Positions 1-7,227 are shown, numbered from the stretch's first letter. The stretch is 19,014 nucleotides of DNA from Rickettsiales bacterium (GCA_947424995.1 CANDYO010000016.1:1-19014); one strand, 5' to 3'. Notes: generated by a model not told the origin, from the sequence alone. A program made the numbers and translations.

Positions 1-1
1 T

Positions 2-2020
2 AAAGTTCTTGGTCAGGGCTTAATGAACTATCTTGGAGGGAAAGTTCATACTGATGAAGACGCTGTTAAAGCCTCCATGTATAGTGGTAAATATTTGGGT
101 GGAATTTGGGTAGTTAAGGATTATACAGCCGTTGAAGCAAGCCAAGGTGTAGTGATGGCTAATATTGCTTGCGGAATAGCAATAGGCGCCGCCGCTTTAG
201 TTTCTTCAGTAATTATTTTTGCTTGTAAAAAAATAATTAGAGAGCGACGCGCAGAGAGATTGGGCTTAAATCCTAACCTAATTCTTAATCCAACTTTACA
301 AAAAACACAATCTAAGATAAAACCTGGAAAATATGATAATAAGAGTGATAGTAATCATGACCTTCAAACCGCTTTTACCTACCATGATTTTATTAAAGTT
401 AGCGAAATAATTAATAGCAAAAGCTTTAAAAATATTTCTTCTTCATTGCTTAAAACGATAGATGAAACTCATTATTTTCCTACTCAGCACTTTAAAGAGA
501 AAGTTTTTACTATCTTAGCTAAACAAGCAAAGCCTAAGGAGTTTGAAGCTCTGCTTTATAATCTAGCCAATCGCTGCAAAGAAGATAAAATCTTAGCAAA
601 ACAAATCATCAATGAAACTATCAATAATGCCAATAGCATAAAAGATTTAGCTATTTTAAAAAGATCAGCGTTAATGGCCGCAGAACTTGGTGATATAAAA
701 ATGATCGATAGCGCTATTGCTAAACTACGGACCCATGGAGTTACGTCTCTACTTTCGATTAGAGATGAAAAAGGATCAACCCTTATGCATTACGCCACTC
801 GTAATGGCTTCAACGTAGAGATGATTCGTCATCTTGAACCAAGGCTTTCACAAGAATTTAATTTAATTAATCAAGCTGAAAAAGAGGATCATTTATTAGG
901 TATAAAAATTCGCAAATCTGCTCAAAATATCTTTGAACTATCCAATGATGAACATATGAAACCAAAATATTCTCTTCGTCGAGAAACAGCTAATGATCTG
1001 GATCGAGCCTACGGTATTAATATAGCTAAAGAACGAGGATTTAGCGCTTATGTAAACGAAGATTTACGCAAAGGAGATCGTGAAAAGCAAGGTATTCGTG
1101 GAGGTATTGTAGCCGGATTTACTATTTTAACTGGCGCCTTAGCAATAGCAATACCACCAATAATAATTATTGGTTCTAAACTTGCACAAGCAGTAGGTAC
1201 ACATGGCTTATATGAATTGCCAATCGCTGCTGCAGTAGAGGCCGCCGCTACTATTGCCGCACTAGAAGTTACTGAAAAATATGTTATTCCAGGCTTTACT
1301 AGCGGGATTAATCGCATCTCCAATGCTATATATAGCAAAGTATATAATTATGATTTTACTATTGAAGCTTTCAGTTCCTGTGTATCAGATTTAACTAAAG
1401 ATGCTATTTTTAAAATATCAGCGAATCTACAAAATATTAAAACCAGCCCTTCATATAAAAAGGATCCACTTAAGGCCGTTAAAGCTGTGATGCTAGCTGC
1501 CGCTAAATTTGATGATCATGATATTCAAAATGCTTTAAATATTGTTGTTAATAATATTATTGATAAAACCATCTATAGCCCTAAATACAGTGGTAAAACT
1601 GATAAAGAAAAAGCTGATAATTTAATCGATGAAATTAAAGAGCTTTCTAAAAATATGGCACAAGCCCATATTGACCGTAAGCAAGATCTATTCAATGATC
1701 TTGGTACTAAATTTTATCAAGATCTAGAGAAAACAAAAAGCTTCCCTCAAGTTATTAGTTTAACCAAAGAATATCAAAGAAAATTAGATTTATTATCAGA
1801 ATTAAATCCAGATGAGTCTTTCGTAAAACAAGTAAAAAAATTAAATAAGAAACTAGATGACATTACTCAAATCGCTCCTTTCTTAGATCATAAAATCAAT
1901 ATAGAAACTGTGCAATTTCTTTTTGAACAATCTATGAATCCATCAATGAAAACTCATTTAGTTCAAGCTATTCATGTAGCCCAGCAAGAAAAATGCGATC
2001 AAGATAGTAACCCCCAATGA
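2..2020 (+). CDS. Large ankyrin-like membrane protein, 5'-partial and frameshifted at its 3' end
   Basis: I do not recognise the family. The frame is open from the left edge through the Met codon at 23, so the gene probably starts outside the window; residues here are counted from that Met. A hydrophobic segment at about 43-68 is followed by a strongly basic stretch. A long helical region follows, with one or two ankyrin-like units at about 213-273 (GSTLMHYATRNG resembles the ankyrin consensus G-T-LH-A---G). Two further hydrophobic segments lie at about 358-386 and 398-416, then a Lys-rich, coiled-coil-like C-terminus. The stop at 2018-2020 comes directly after a C5 run, and an open frame continues beyond it (separate entry). 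Ankyrin proteins with membrane segments are common among Rickettsiales host-interaction proteins, so a secreted or surface role is possible, but that is inference. Base composition matches the neighbours. Confidence 0.75.
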   Translation, partial: KVLGQGLMNYLGGKVHTDEDAVKASMYSGKYLGGIWVVKDYTAVEASQGVVMANIACGIAIGAAALVSSVIIFACKKIIRERRAERLGLNPNLILNPTLQKTQSKIKPGKYDNKSDSNHDLQTAFTYHDFIKVSEIINSKSFKNISSSLLKTIDETHYFPTQHFKEKVFTILAKQAKPKEFEALLYNLANRCKEDKILAKQIINETINNANSIKDLAILKRSALMAAELGDIKMIDSAIAKLRTHGVTSLLSIRDEKGSTLMHYATRNGFNVEMIRHLEPRLSQEFNLINQAEKEDHLLGIKIRKSAQNIFELSNDEHMKPKYSLRRETANDLDRAYGINIAKERGFSAYVNEDLRKGDREKQGIRGGIVAGFTILTGALAIAIPPIIIIGSKLAQAVGTHGLYELPIAAAVEAAATIAALEVTEKYVIPGFTSGINRISNAIYSKVYNYDFTIEAFSSCVSDLTKDAIFKISANLQNIKTSPSYKKDPLKAVKAVMLAAAKFDDHDIQNALNIVVNNIIDKTIYSPKYSGKTDKEKADNLIDEIKELSKNMAQAHIDRKQDLFNDLGTKFYQDLEKTKSFPQVISLTKEYQRKLDLLSELNPDESFVKQVKKLNKKLDDITQIAPFLDHKINIETVQFLFEQSMNPSMKTHLVQAIHVAQQEKCDQDSNPQ

Positions 2021-2324
2021 ATTAGCACTGCTTGCGTCTAGCTTTAAAAATAGATTTGAATCTTTAGTTGTTAGAAAGAAAACTGCTAAATCTACTAAAG
2101 AAGAAGATGCAAATCAGCTGCAACAAGAAAATCACTCTGTTTTAACCACTAAGAAGAAAACTGCTAAATCTACTAAAGAAGAAGTAACTTTTGATAAACT
2201 TTCACAAGAGGAACAAATAACTTTAACCAATGTGCCAAAGACTATCAAGCTACCTACTAGCCGTAATAACTCTACTTATCAGCGACGTATTCTAATGCAA
2301 CCAGCGAAACCGCGCGGTCATTAA
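2016..2324 (+). pseudogene. Out-of-frame C-terminal continuation of the ankyrin-like membrane gene
   Basis: Removing one C from the run at 2011-2015 turns ...SNPQ-stop into ...SNPNELALLASSF and opens 102 further codons to a TAA at 2322-2324. The tail is hydrophilic and basic. It contains a tandem-like duplication of KKTAKSTKEE (2076-2105 and 2154-2183) and ends RRILMQPAKPRGH. It has no ribosome-binding site and no early Met codon of its own. It is therefore read best as the true C-terminus of the upstream gene, displaced by a +1 frameshift. Possible causes are a real mutation (decaying gene or phase-variable C tract), a sequencing or assembly error in a homopolymer, or, less likely, programmed frameshifting. 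A chance open frame of this length and composition in such AT-rich DNA is unlikely. Confidence 0.7.
2076..2183 (+). repeat. Pair of 30-31 bp direct repeats coding KKTAKSTKEE
   Basis: The segment at 2076-2105 recurs without change at 2154-2183, offset by 78 bp, which is exactly 26 codons. In the displaced frame both copies read KKTAKSTKEE. The in-frame spacing fits slippage or duplication inside a coding region and supports the view that 2016-2324 was protein-coding. Confidence 0.75.
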
Positions 2325-2362
2325 GTAAGACTACTGCATACAGCATTAATAAAATAATTCAG

Positions 2363-2479
2363 TTATTTCTCTTGAGTGGAACTATTTTTAGGATCTTCTT
2401 GGGGTAAATATAAGTCCCCTTTCACTCCACAGCTTGTTAAATGCAATAATATGATTATACTTAGTAATAATTTATTCAT
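2363..2479 (-). CDS. lptM: LptM/YifL-type small lipoprotein (38 aa)
   Basis: Reading the minus strand from the ATG at 2479-2477 gives a 38-residue protein: a short N-terminus (MNKLLLS), a hydrophobic stretch and a lipobox LTSC, with the lipidated Cys at residue 17. It continues CGVKGDLYLP and then a short polar tail. The C-G-x-K-G-x-LYLP motif right after the lipobox is the hallmark of the YifL/LptM family, outer-membrane lipoproteins that bind the LptDE translocon and help its disulfide maturation during LPS export. The start lies 22 bp from the divergent tlpA-like start. A weak GAG-type ribosome-binding site lies upstream. Its neighbour, a thioredoxin-fold exported protein, is a suggestive partner because LptD maturation needs disulfide exchange, but a functional link is inference. 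Confidence 0.8.
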   Translation of the reverse strand: MNKLLLSIIILLHLTSCGVKGDLYLPQEDPKNSSTQEK

Positions 2480-2501
2480 TTATTCGGCACTCAAATTATT
2501 T

Positions 2502-3197
2502 ATGAACATAAGCAAAGTATATAGCAATTGGTTGATTATTCTAATATTATTTTTATCTTCATACGCTCACACTGAAGAGACTACCAAGAAAATTCCAAAA
2601 GCTGTAACTCTTCCTTCTTTTTTGCAAGAAGTTACTAAACCAATTGGTTTATCAGCAACTAGCGTATTTTATAATCAGTTAGACGAAAAAAAATCCTTAG
2701 AAAATTTTGACAATCGCTTCATAATAGTTCATTTTTGGGCAAGCTGGTGCATGGAGTGTCAAAATGAATTATTAGTTCTAAATAAACTACAAAAAGAATT
2801 TCGTAAAAAAGCCTTATTAATTTTTGCTATCTCTGAAGATTTCAAAGGAATTGGAGCCGTTGATGAATATTTTACTAAGCATCAAATAGATTATCTGGAT
2901 ATTTACATAGATAAAAAAAGTAAAATTTATCAAAGCTTAAATGTTAATCATCTACCAGTAAGCTATCTTATTGATTTTGATGGCAAAGTGATTGCTCAAT
3001 CTAATCCAGGCACTATTATTGATTGGAATGATGAAGAATTAAAGGAATTTTTAGAAGCAAAGGTTAGTAAATATCAGTTACTGCCACCTGAATTTAAAAA
3101 ACCACGCGATAAATATGAATCTCCTAAAAAACCTGAGCTACCTAACAAAATAACAAAACAAGATAAAAAAAATAAATCAAATTTATTCATCAATTAG
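2502..3197 (+). CDS. TlpA-like thiol:disulfide oxidoreductase
   Basis: The protein is 231 aa from the preferred start at 2502, which gives an N-terminal signal or anchor segment (MNISKVYSNWLIILILFLSS). A further in-frame ATG exists at 2376, but that extension would run antisense through the lptM gene and hide the signal sequence. A thioredoxin fold follows: FIIVHFWASWCMECQNE carries the redox motif with Cys83 and Cys86, and NHLPVSYLID contains the conserved cis-proline loop. Proteins of this TlpA/ResA group reduce or exchange disulfides in the periplasm, often for cytochrome c or outer-membrane protein maturation. The C-terminal ~45 residues are Lys/Pro-rich and extend past the fold. The stop is 8 nt before the sppA start, so the two are probably co-transcribed. 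Confidence 0.85.
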   Translation: MNISKVYSNWLIILILFLSSYAHTEETTKKIPKAVTLPSFLQEVTKPIGLSATSVFYNQLDEKKSLENFDNRFIIVHFWASWCMECQNELLVLNKLQKEFRKKALLIFAISEDFKGIGAVDEYFTKHQIDYLDIYIDKKSKIYQSLNVNHLPVSYLIDFDGKVIAQSNPGTIIDWNDEELKEFLEAKVSKYQLLPPEFKKPRDKYESPKKPELPNKITKQDKKNKSNLFIN

Positions 3198-3205
3198 AGG
3201 AAAAA

Positions 3206-4051
3206 ATGACTATAGAAAATAAATCATGCTGCTGGAGCAAATACTTCAAAATATTTAAAAATAATCCTCTTGTGAATGTGGTTAATTTAGATGGAGTTAT
3301 TGGTAGTGTAAATTTTAAGCAAGGGCTTACCTTGTTTCATTTAAATAAAAGTTTAGAAGAAGCTTTTAAAGGCAAAAATCTTAAAGCGGTTATTTTAAAT
3401 ATTAATTCTCCTGGTGGCTCTCCTGTACAGTCAGAATTAATTAGTAAAAGAATTACCCAATTATCTAAGCAAAAAAACATTCCAGTTATTGCCTTTGTTG
3501 AAGACATTGCTGCTTCAGGAGGTTACTGGTTAGCCTGCTCAGCTAGTGAAATAATTGTAGCTGATAATGCTATTTTAGGTAGCTTAGGCGTACGTTTCTC
3601 AGGCTTTGGTTTAAATAAAGTTATTGAACGTTTAGGGATTGAACGTCGTATTTACACTCAAGGAGAGAGCAAAGCATTACTTGATCCATTTTTAGCTGAA
3701 AAACAAGAAGATATTGATATAATTTTAAAAGTTCAAGCCGATATTTATGAAAACTTTAAAAATCATGTTCATCAAGGACGAACTGGCAAACTAAAGCTTG
3801 ATGATACGGAAATTTTTAGTGGTACTATATGGTCTGGAAAACAAGCAGTTAAGATAGGTATAGCTGATAAAACTGGAGATCTTTATAGCGAGCTACAGGA
3901 AAGATTTGGTATTGATGTAAATATTAAAATTATTAATCAGGAAAAATCTTGGCTTAAACGTAAACTAGGGATAATGGCTGAATCTATAGTTCAAATAGCC
4001 TCAAATGCTACTTTTAGCAAAGTGCTAGATAAAAAATTTGAATTACGTTAA
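3206..4051 (+). CDS. sppA: Half-size signal peptide peptidase SppA / protease IV (peptidase S49)
   Basis: This 281-aa protein has the single-domain (about 280-320 aa) form of S49 peptidases. These are Ser/Lys-dyad enzymes that degrade cleaved signal peptides and membrane-protein fragments. Visible signatures are VILNINSPGGSPVQ (the oxyanion-strand region), DIAASGGYW with nucleophile Ser104, and TQGESKALLDPF with general base Lys156. No clear N-terminal membrane segment is seen; the N-terminus instead carries SCCW. The start follows a strong GAGG ribosome-binding site 6 nt upstream. It lies directly behind the TlpA-like gene, suggesting an envelope-maintenance operon. Confidence 0.92.
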   Translation: MTIENKSCCWSKYFKIFKNNPLVNVVNLDGVIGSVNFKQGLTLFHLNKSLEEAFKGKNLKAVILNINSPGGSPVQSELISKRITQLSKQKNIPVIAFVEDIAASGGYWLACSASEIIVADNAILGSLGVRFSGFGLNKVIERLGIERRIYTQGESKALLDPFLAEKQEDIDIILKVQADIYENFKNHVHQGRTGKLKLDDTEIFSGTIWSGKQAVKIGIADKTGDLYSELQERFGIDVNIKIINQEKSWLKRKLGIMAESIVQIASNATFSKVLDKKFELR

Positions 4052-4129
4052 TAAATGCTATTGAAATTAGCTAATCTAATCTTTACATAACTACTTGAGT
4101 AAAAACTAATTTATAGAGAAAATATAACC

Positions 4130-4741
4130 ATGACAACACAACATGACAAACACGACAACCACAAGGAAGAAGAGACAGAAGCACTTGCTTCCGTGCTAAA
4201 AAAAGCTCAAGCAGAAACCGCAGCAAAGAAAGAAGATCATCAAGTTGATTTAGCTAGGCTTCAATTAGCTTATGAAGAATCAATTGAGGAAATCACACAA
4301 TTGAAAGACCAGCTTCTACGTTCAGCCGCTGAAAGTGATAATTTACGTAAACGCACAGCCAAGCAAATTGATGATGCTGGTAAATTTGCGGTCAATAGTT
4401 TCGCTAAAGATCTCATAGAAGTGCTAGAAAATCTATATTTAGCTACTGACAATATTCCTGCGCAAGTTTCATCAGAAGATAGTGCTTTCAACACCGTCAT
4501 TCAAGGTATAGAAATGACCAAAACAACACTGGTGAATGCCTTTGAAAAACATGGAGTTCAAAGAATTACGCCTAAAGCTGGAGAGGTTTTTAATCCTAAC
4601 CTTCATCAAGCCGTTGCTCATATAGAACAACCAGAATTTGCTGATAATAATATTGTTAGTGTTATGCGAGCTGGATATGTGCTTCATGATCGTTTATTAA
4701 AGCCAGCTATGGTAGTTGTGGCAAAAACCACACAAGCCTAA
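4130..4741 (+). CDS. grpE: GrpE nucleotide exchange factor for DnaK
   Basis: This is a 203-aa GrpE, close to the usual family length. It has an acidic/polar N-terminus, a long coiled coil (about 30-85) that includes AAESDNLRKR, and a C-terminal beta domain with the GrpE signature region VFNPNLHQAVAH and GYVLHDRLLKPAMVVVAK. GrpE dimerises and drives ADP release from DnaK in the heat-shock chaperone cycle. The gene stands alone, with 78 bp of non-coding DNA before it. I could not identify a convincing heat-shock promoter there, and the ribosome-binding site is weak. A small imperfect hairpin follows the stop. Confidence 0.96.
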   Translation: MTTQHDKHDNHKEEETEALASVLKKAQAETAAKKEDHQVDLARLQLAYEESIEEITQLKDQLLRSAAESDNLRKRTAKQIDDAGKFAVNSFAKDLIEVLENLYLATDNIPAQVSSEDSAFNTVIQGIEMTKTTLVNAFEKHGVQRITPKAGEVFNPNLHQAVAHIEQPEFADNNIVSVMRAGYVLHDRLLKPAMVVVAKTTQA

Positions 4742-4777
4742 TATAGATCAACTTTATTAGAATCCTTTTATCATTCA

Positions 4778-4797
4778 AGGACTTGATTAGTCTTTAA
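4778..4797 (+). terminator. Possible weak hairpin terminator after grpE
   Basis: The sequence AAGGACT-TGATT-AGTCTTT can form a 7-bp stem with one G-U pair and a 5-nt loop about 37 nt after the grpE stop. No T-run of note follows, so a terminator function is only a possibility. Confidence 0.25.
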
Positions 4798-4872
4798 TAG
4801 AAAATTACTATCAGTTGTCTAATACTTTTATATTAATTTTTATCTTAAACTTAAATTCTTGGAGTAATTTTT

Positions 4873-5145
4873 ATGTCTCAATTCGTTAAATCTTGTTTAT
4901 TAGCTTCTAGCATTTTATTGGCTAGTTCTTTTACATTGGCTACAGATGAAACTGCCGCTCCTGCTGCTGCAGAACCTACAATGAATCAAGAGCATGTTGC
5001 TAATACTACTGCTCCTGCTGAAAAAAGCGATGCAACTACTGAAAAGAAGTCTAAAAAACATAAAAAACACAAAAAATCTAAAAAATCTAAATCAGCTGCA
5101 CCTGCAGAAGCACCTGCAGAAGTACCTGCAGCTAAAACTAACTAA
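4873..5145 (+). CDS. Small secreted Lys/Ala/Pro-rich protein (90 aa)
   Basis: I do not recognise a family with certainty. The N-terminus is a good signal peptide (MSQFVKSCLLASSILLASSF, cleavage likely after TLA near residue 23). The mature part has low complexity: an Ala/Pro/Thr/Glu half, then a basic block KKSKKHKKHKKSKKSKS, then repeated APAE/VPA units. GGAG lies 8 nt before the ATG, so translation is well supported. The composition resembles enterobacterial acid-shock protein Asr and histone-like basic periplasmic peptides, but such resemblance can arise by chance. It sits 17 nt upstream of an outer-membrane beta-barrel gene and likely shares its transcript. A role in binding LPS, peptidoglycan or nucleic acid at the surface is speculation. 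Confidence 0.8.
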   Translation: MSQFVKSCLLASSILLASSFTLATDETAAPAAAEPTMNQEHVANTTAPAEKSDATTEKKSKKHKKHKKSKKSKSAAPAEAPAEVPAAKTN

Positions 5146-5162
5146 TATTAGAGATAAGCTAT

Positions 5163-5894
5163 ATGAAAACATTATTAAAAACCTCTATAGCATTTCTAGG
5201 TGCTGGGCTACTAATTAGTAGCTCAGTTATAGCATCAGATGCAGAGCAAGATACAAGTTTTTTAAAACAACCAAAAAATGAAGTAGTTCCGGTAAAAATG
5301 GCTGTACCGATAGTACCAGCAGATGATATTGAGGCCGTTAAAAATAAATACTTTGCAATGGAAGCAAGTTATAATTTTAACCTATATAAGCCTTATTTTA
5401 CTGGTCTTAACTCAACTTACACTAATTTTCAAAACTCTGGTTCTTTTGGTGTTGGGGTTGGCATGTTTGTGAACAAAAATGTTAGAGCTGATGTAATGGC
5501 TTCATATACATCACCGGCAAGTTATGAATTCAACTCAAACAGTAATACATATAACTCAAAAGTTACTACCACAAAATTAATGTTAAATGGAACATATATT
5601 TTTGACGCTAATGTTGGTGGAGTTTCTCCTTATGTTAATGCAGGTGTTGGTGTCGCTTGTAATAACACTACTACTACCGCAAATTTAAATGGCGCTAGCA
5701 CCTATATTTCTGGTAATTATTTTAATTTTGCTTATCAAGCTGGGCTTGGTTTATCTTATCAAGCACAAAATGATATGATTCTAGATCTAGGTTATCGTTT
5801 CCTTGATAATGGACAGAATAAAAAAGTTTCTGGTGTTTCTAATAAAAGACTACAAAGTCAAGCAGTAGTGCTAGGACTTAAAGTACCATTCTAA
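5163..5894 (+). CDS. Outer-membrane beta-barrel protein, paralogue 1
   Basis: The 243-aa precursor has a signal peptide (MKTLLKTSIAFLGAGLLISS..., cleavage near VIA-SDAEQD). A periplasmic-side linker follows, then an eight-strand-type small barrel of alternating hydrophobic strands with Gly/Asn-rich turns (AMEASYNFN, SGSFGVGVGMF, YQAGLGLSYQAQND). It ends VVLGLKVPF; a terminal Phe is the usual BAM recognition feature of outer-membrane proteins. The fold class is that of small OmpA/OmpW-like surface antigens common in Rickettsiales. A single Cys (VACNNTTTT) lies in a predicted loop. AGAG lies upstream of the ATG. It is probably co-transcribed with the 90-aa secreted protein and closed by the terminator at 5930-5964. 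The paralogue at 6386 has the same architecture. Confidence 0.87.
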   Translation: MKTLLKTSIAFLGAGLLISSSVIASDAEQDTSFLKQPKNEVVPVKMAVPIVPADDIEAVKNKYFAMEASYNFNLYKPYFTGLNSTYTNFQNSGSFGVGVGMFVNKNVRADVMASYTSPASYEFNSNSNTYNSKVTTTKLMLNGTYIFDANVGGVSPYVNAGVGVACNNTTTTANLNGASTYISGNYFNFAYQAGLGLSYQAQNDMILDLGYRFLDNGQNKKVSGVSNKRLQSQAVVLGLKVPF

Positions 5895-5929
5895 ACCTTC
5901 AATTATTTCTTGAAGCTTTCTAAAAATTC

Positions 5930-5964
5930 ACCCTTGGACTAACATGAAGTCCAAGGGTAGTTTT
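5930..5964 (+). terminator. Rho-independent terminator after barrel gene 1
   Basis: A perfect 11-bp stem, ACCCTTGGACT paired with AGTCCAAGGGT, encloses a 7-nt loop and is followed by AGTTTT. It lies 36 nt past the stop codon. A weaker inverted repeat, CTTCAA/TTGAAG, precedes it at about 5898-5916. Confidence 0.88.
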
Positions 5965-5965
5965 A

Positions 5966-6159
5966 ACGGGTAGCTTTCTAAACCGACTCTTTAATTAAAA
6001 CCCTCCATTAAACTACTATTAACGAAGATAGATGACGTTTGCATCCGTTACAAAATATTATCCTAATTATAAATTCACTCCCAACTAATTTTAAGCTTTT
6101 ATATTAGCTGTGCTACAGAAGACACAGAATTATAAATTAATATAACTTAAACTATTGTC
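5966..6159. other. Intergenic stretch with no gene seen
   Basis: Between the terminator of barrel gene 1 and the promoter region of barrel gene 2 I find no open frame with a ribosome-binding site and no RNA gene. The DNA is simple AT-rich sequence with a few short inverted repeats. Confidence 0.5.
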
Positions 6160-6163
6160 ACGC

Positions 6164-6192
6164 TTGATTATTAAGCGTCGTTAATATATGAT
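6164..6192 (+). promoter_or_regulatory. Candidate sigma70 promoter for barrel gene 2, with overlapping palindrome
   Basis: TTGATT (6164-6169) and TATGAT (6187-6192) are separated by 17 nt, a good match to -35 and -10 boxes. A 6-bp inverted repeat, ACGCTT-N7-AAGCGT (6160-6178), overlaps the -35 box and spacer and could be an operator. Transcription from here would give a leader of roughly 185 nt before the gene at 6386. Confidence 0.45.
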
Positions 6193-6385
6193 GCAGGTTA
6201 TGCGATATACATGTTCTCTGTTTAACTTATATGTTTTTAGGTCATTCTTACATGTCTCACTTCAATTATGTCTGATTATCTATTGTTTTCTAGTCTTTGT
6301 GCTACTTACTAATTCTATAAGCTTAGCTACAAAAACCATAGCTCGCCAAACAACTAATATAAATAAAATTTTAAGAGGAATAGTT

Positions 6386-7120
6386 ATGAAAAAACATTTT
6401 AAAAAAACATCAATAGCATTTTTAAGCGCTGGCTTACTAATTAGTGGCTCAGCTTTTAGTTCAGACGCTGAACAAGATCCAAAATTTTTAAAGAAGAAAA
6501 AAGAAGAACCAGCAGTGATATTAGTGACCATGGTCCCTGTAGAACCATCAATCACAGAAAACACCAAAGACAAATACCTCGCTATGGAAGCAACTTATAA
6601 TTTTAACCATTATAAACCACACTTAATTGGTATGGCAACAACTTCCAAAAGCTTTCAAGATTCAGGTTCTTTTGGTATTGGAGCAGGTACGTTTGTTGAT
6701 AAAAACTTTAGGTCGGATGTAATAATTTCGTACACTACACCCACTACTTATAAAGTTAACTCAAATAACAACACTTATAGTTCACGTATTGTTACAACAA
6801 AACTAATGTTCAACGGAACATATGATTTTAACCGTGCTATTGGAGAAGCTTCTCCTTACCTTAGCGCTGGTATTGGTGCAGCTTGCAATAGCACTACTAC
6901 AAACGCAAATATAAATGGCAACAATACCCATATCTCTAGTAACTATATAAAGTTTGCTTATCAAGGCGGAGCAGGTATAGCATATACTGTAGAAAATGAA
7001 ACTATTATAGATTTAGGTTATCGTTTTGCAGACAATGGAACTAATAAAAAAGTTATTGGCGTTTCTAATAAAAGACTGCAAAGTCATGAAGTTGTATTAG
7101 GACTTAAAGTACCATTCTAG
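6386..7120 (+). CDS. Outer-membrane beta-barrel protein, paralogue 2
   Basis: The 244-aa precursor aligns end to end with the preceding barrel protein: signal peptide MKKHFKKTSIAFLSAGLLIS with cleavage near SSDAEQD, the shared blocks AMEATYNFNHYKP, SGSFGIGAG and LGYRFADNG, and the near-identical C-terminus NKRLQSHEVVLGLKVPF. The start at 6386 is chosen because AGAGGA lies 7 nt upstream and the paralogue begins at the same point. The longer in-frame extension to 6188 would bury the signal peptide. Differences cluster in the segment after the signal peptide and in putative surface loops, including the loop with the single Cys (GAACNSTTT), as expected for duplicated surface antigens under diversifying pressure. 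It has its own promoter candidate rather than sharing the operon of paralogue 1. Confidence 0.87.
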   Translation: MKKHFKKTSIAFLSAGLLISGSAFSSDAEQDPKFLKKKKEEPAVILVTMVPVEPSITENTKDKYLAMEATYNFNHYKPHLIGMATTSKSFQDSGSFGIGAGTFVDKNFRSDVIISYTTPTTYKVNSNNNTYSSRIVTTKLMFNGTYDFNRAIGEASPYLSAGIGAACNSTTTNANINGNNTHISSNYIKFAYQGGAGIAYTVENETIIDLGYRFADNGTNKKVIGVSNKRLQSHEVVLGLKVPF

Positions 7121-7131
7121 TACTTAGTTCA

Positions 7132-7168
7132 GAGGTCGTTCTATAATTTTAGATTACGGCTCGACCTC
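7132..7168 (+). terminator. Weak stem-loop after barrel gene 2
   Basis: GAGGTCG (7132-7138) and CGACCTC (7162-7168) are perfect 7-bp complements around a 23-nt loop, 11 nt after the stop. There is no T-run behind it, so the evidence for intrinsic termination is modest. Confidence 0.3.
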
Positions 7169-7176
7169 ATCTCATT

Positions 7177-7220
7177 AAAACTAAGCCACACCTATTTTTC
7201 TCTCGTTAAGGGGGTGGCTT
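7177..7220 (-). terminator. Stem-loop terminator for the minus-strand orphan gene
   Basis: AAGCCAC (7183-7189) and GTGGCTT (7214-7220) form a 7-bp stem. Read on the minus strand the stem is followed by AGTTTTAATG, giving a short T-run, and it begins 7 nt after the minus-strand stop at 7228. It also lies downstream of the plus-strand barrel gene and may work in both directions. Confidence 0.5.
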
Positions 7221-7227
7221 ATGTTCA

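Noticed and set aside
1048..1338. Minus-strand open frame inside the ankyrin-like gene
   Set aside because: It mirrors the hydrophobic segments of the plus-strand gene and has no ribosome-binding site or recognisable family.
2011..2020. Programmed +1 frameshifting as the main explanation of the split gene
   Set aside because: No stimulatory Shine-Dalgarno-like element or known slippery context is seen; indel or sequencing error at the C run is simpler.
2376..2501. N-terminal extension of the TlpA-like protein by 42 residues
   Set aside because: It would hide the signal peptide and run antisense through the lptM-like gene; the Met at 2502 gives a proper exported N-terminus.
4994..5218. Plus-strand open frame overlapping the Lys-rich protein
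   Set aside because: It is a shadow of the AAA-rich lysine codons in another frame, and it runs into the barrel gene start.
6188..6385. 66-residue extension of barrel protein 2
   Set aside because: The paralogue and the AGAGGA site place the start at 6386; the extension covers the promoter and leader.
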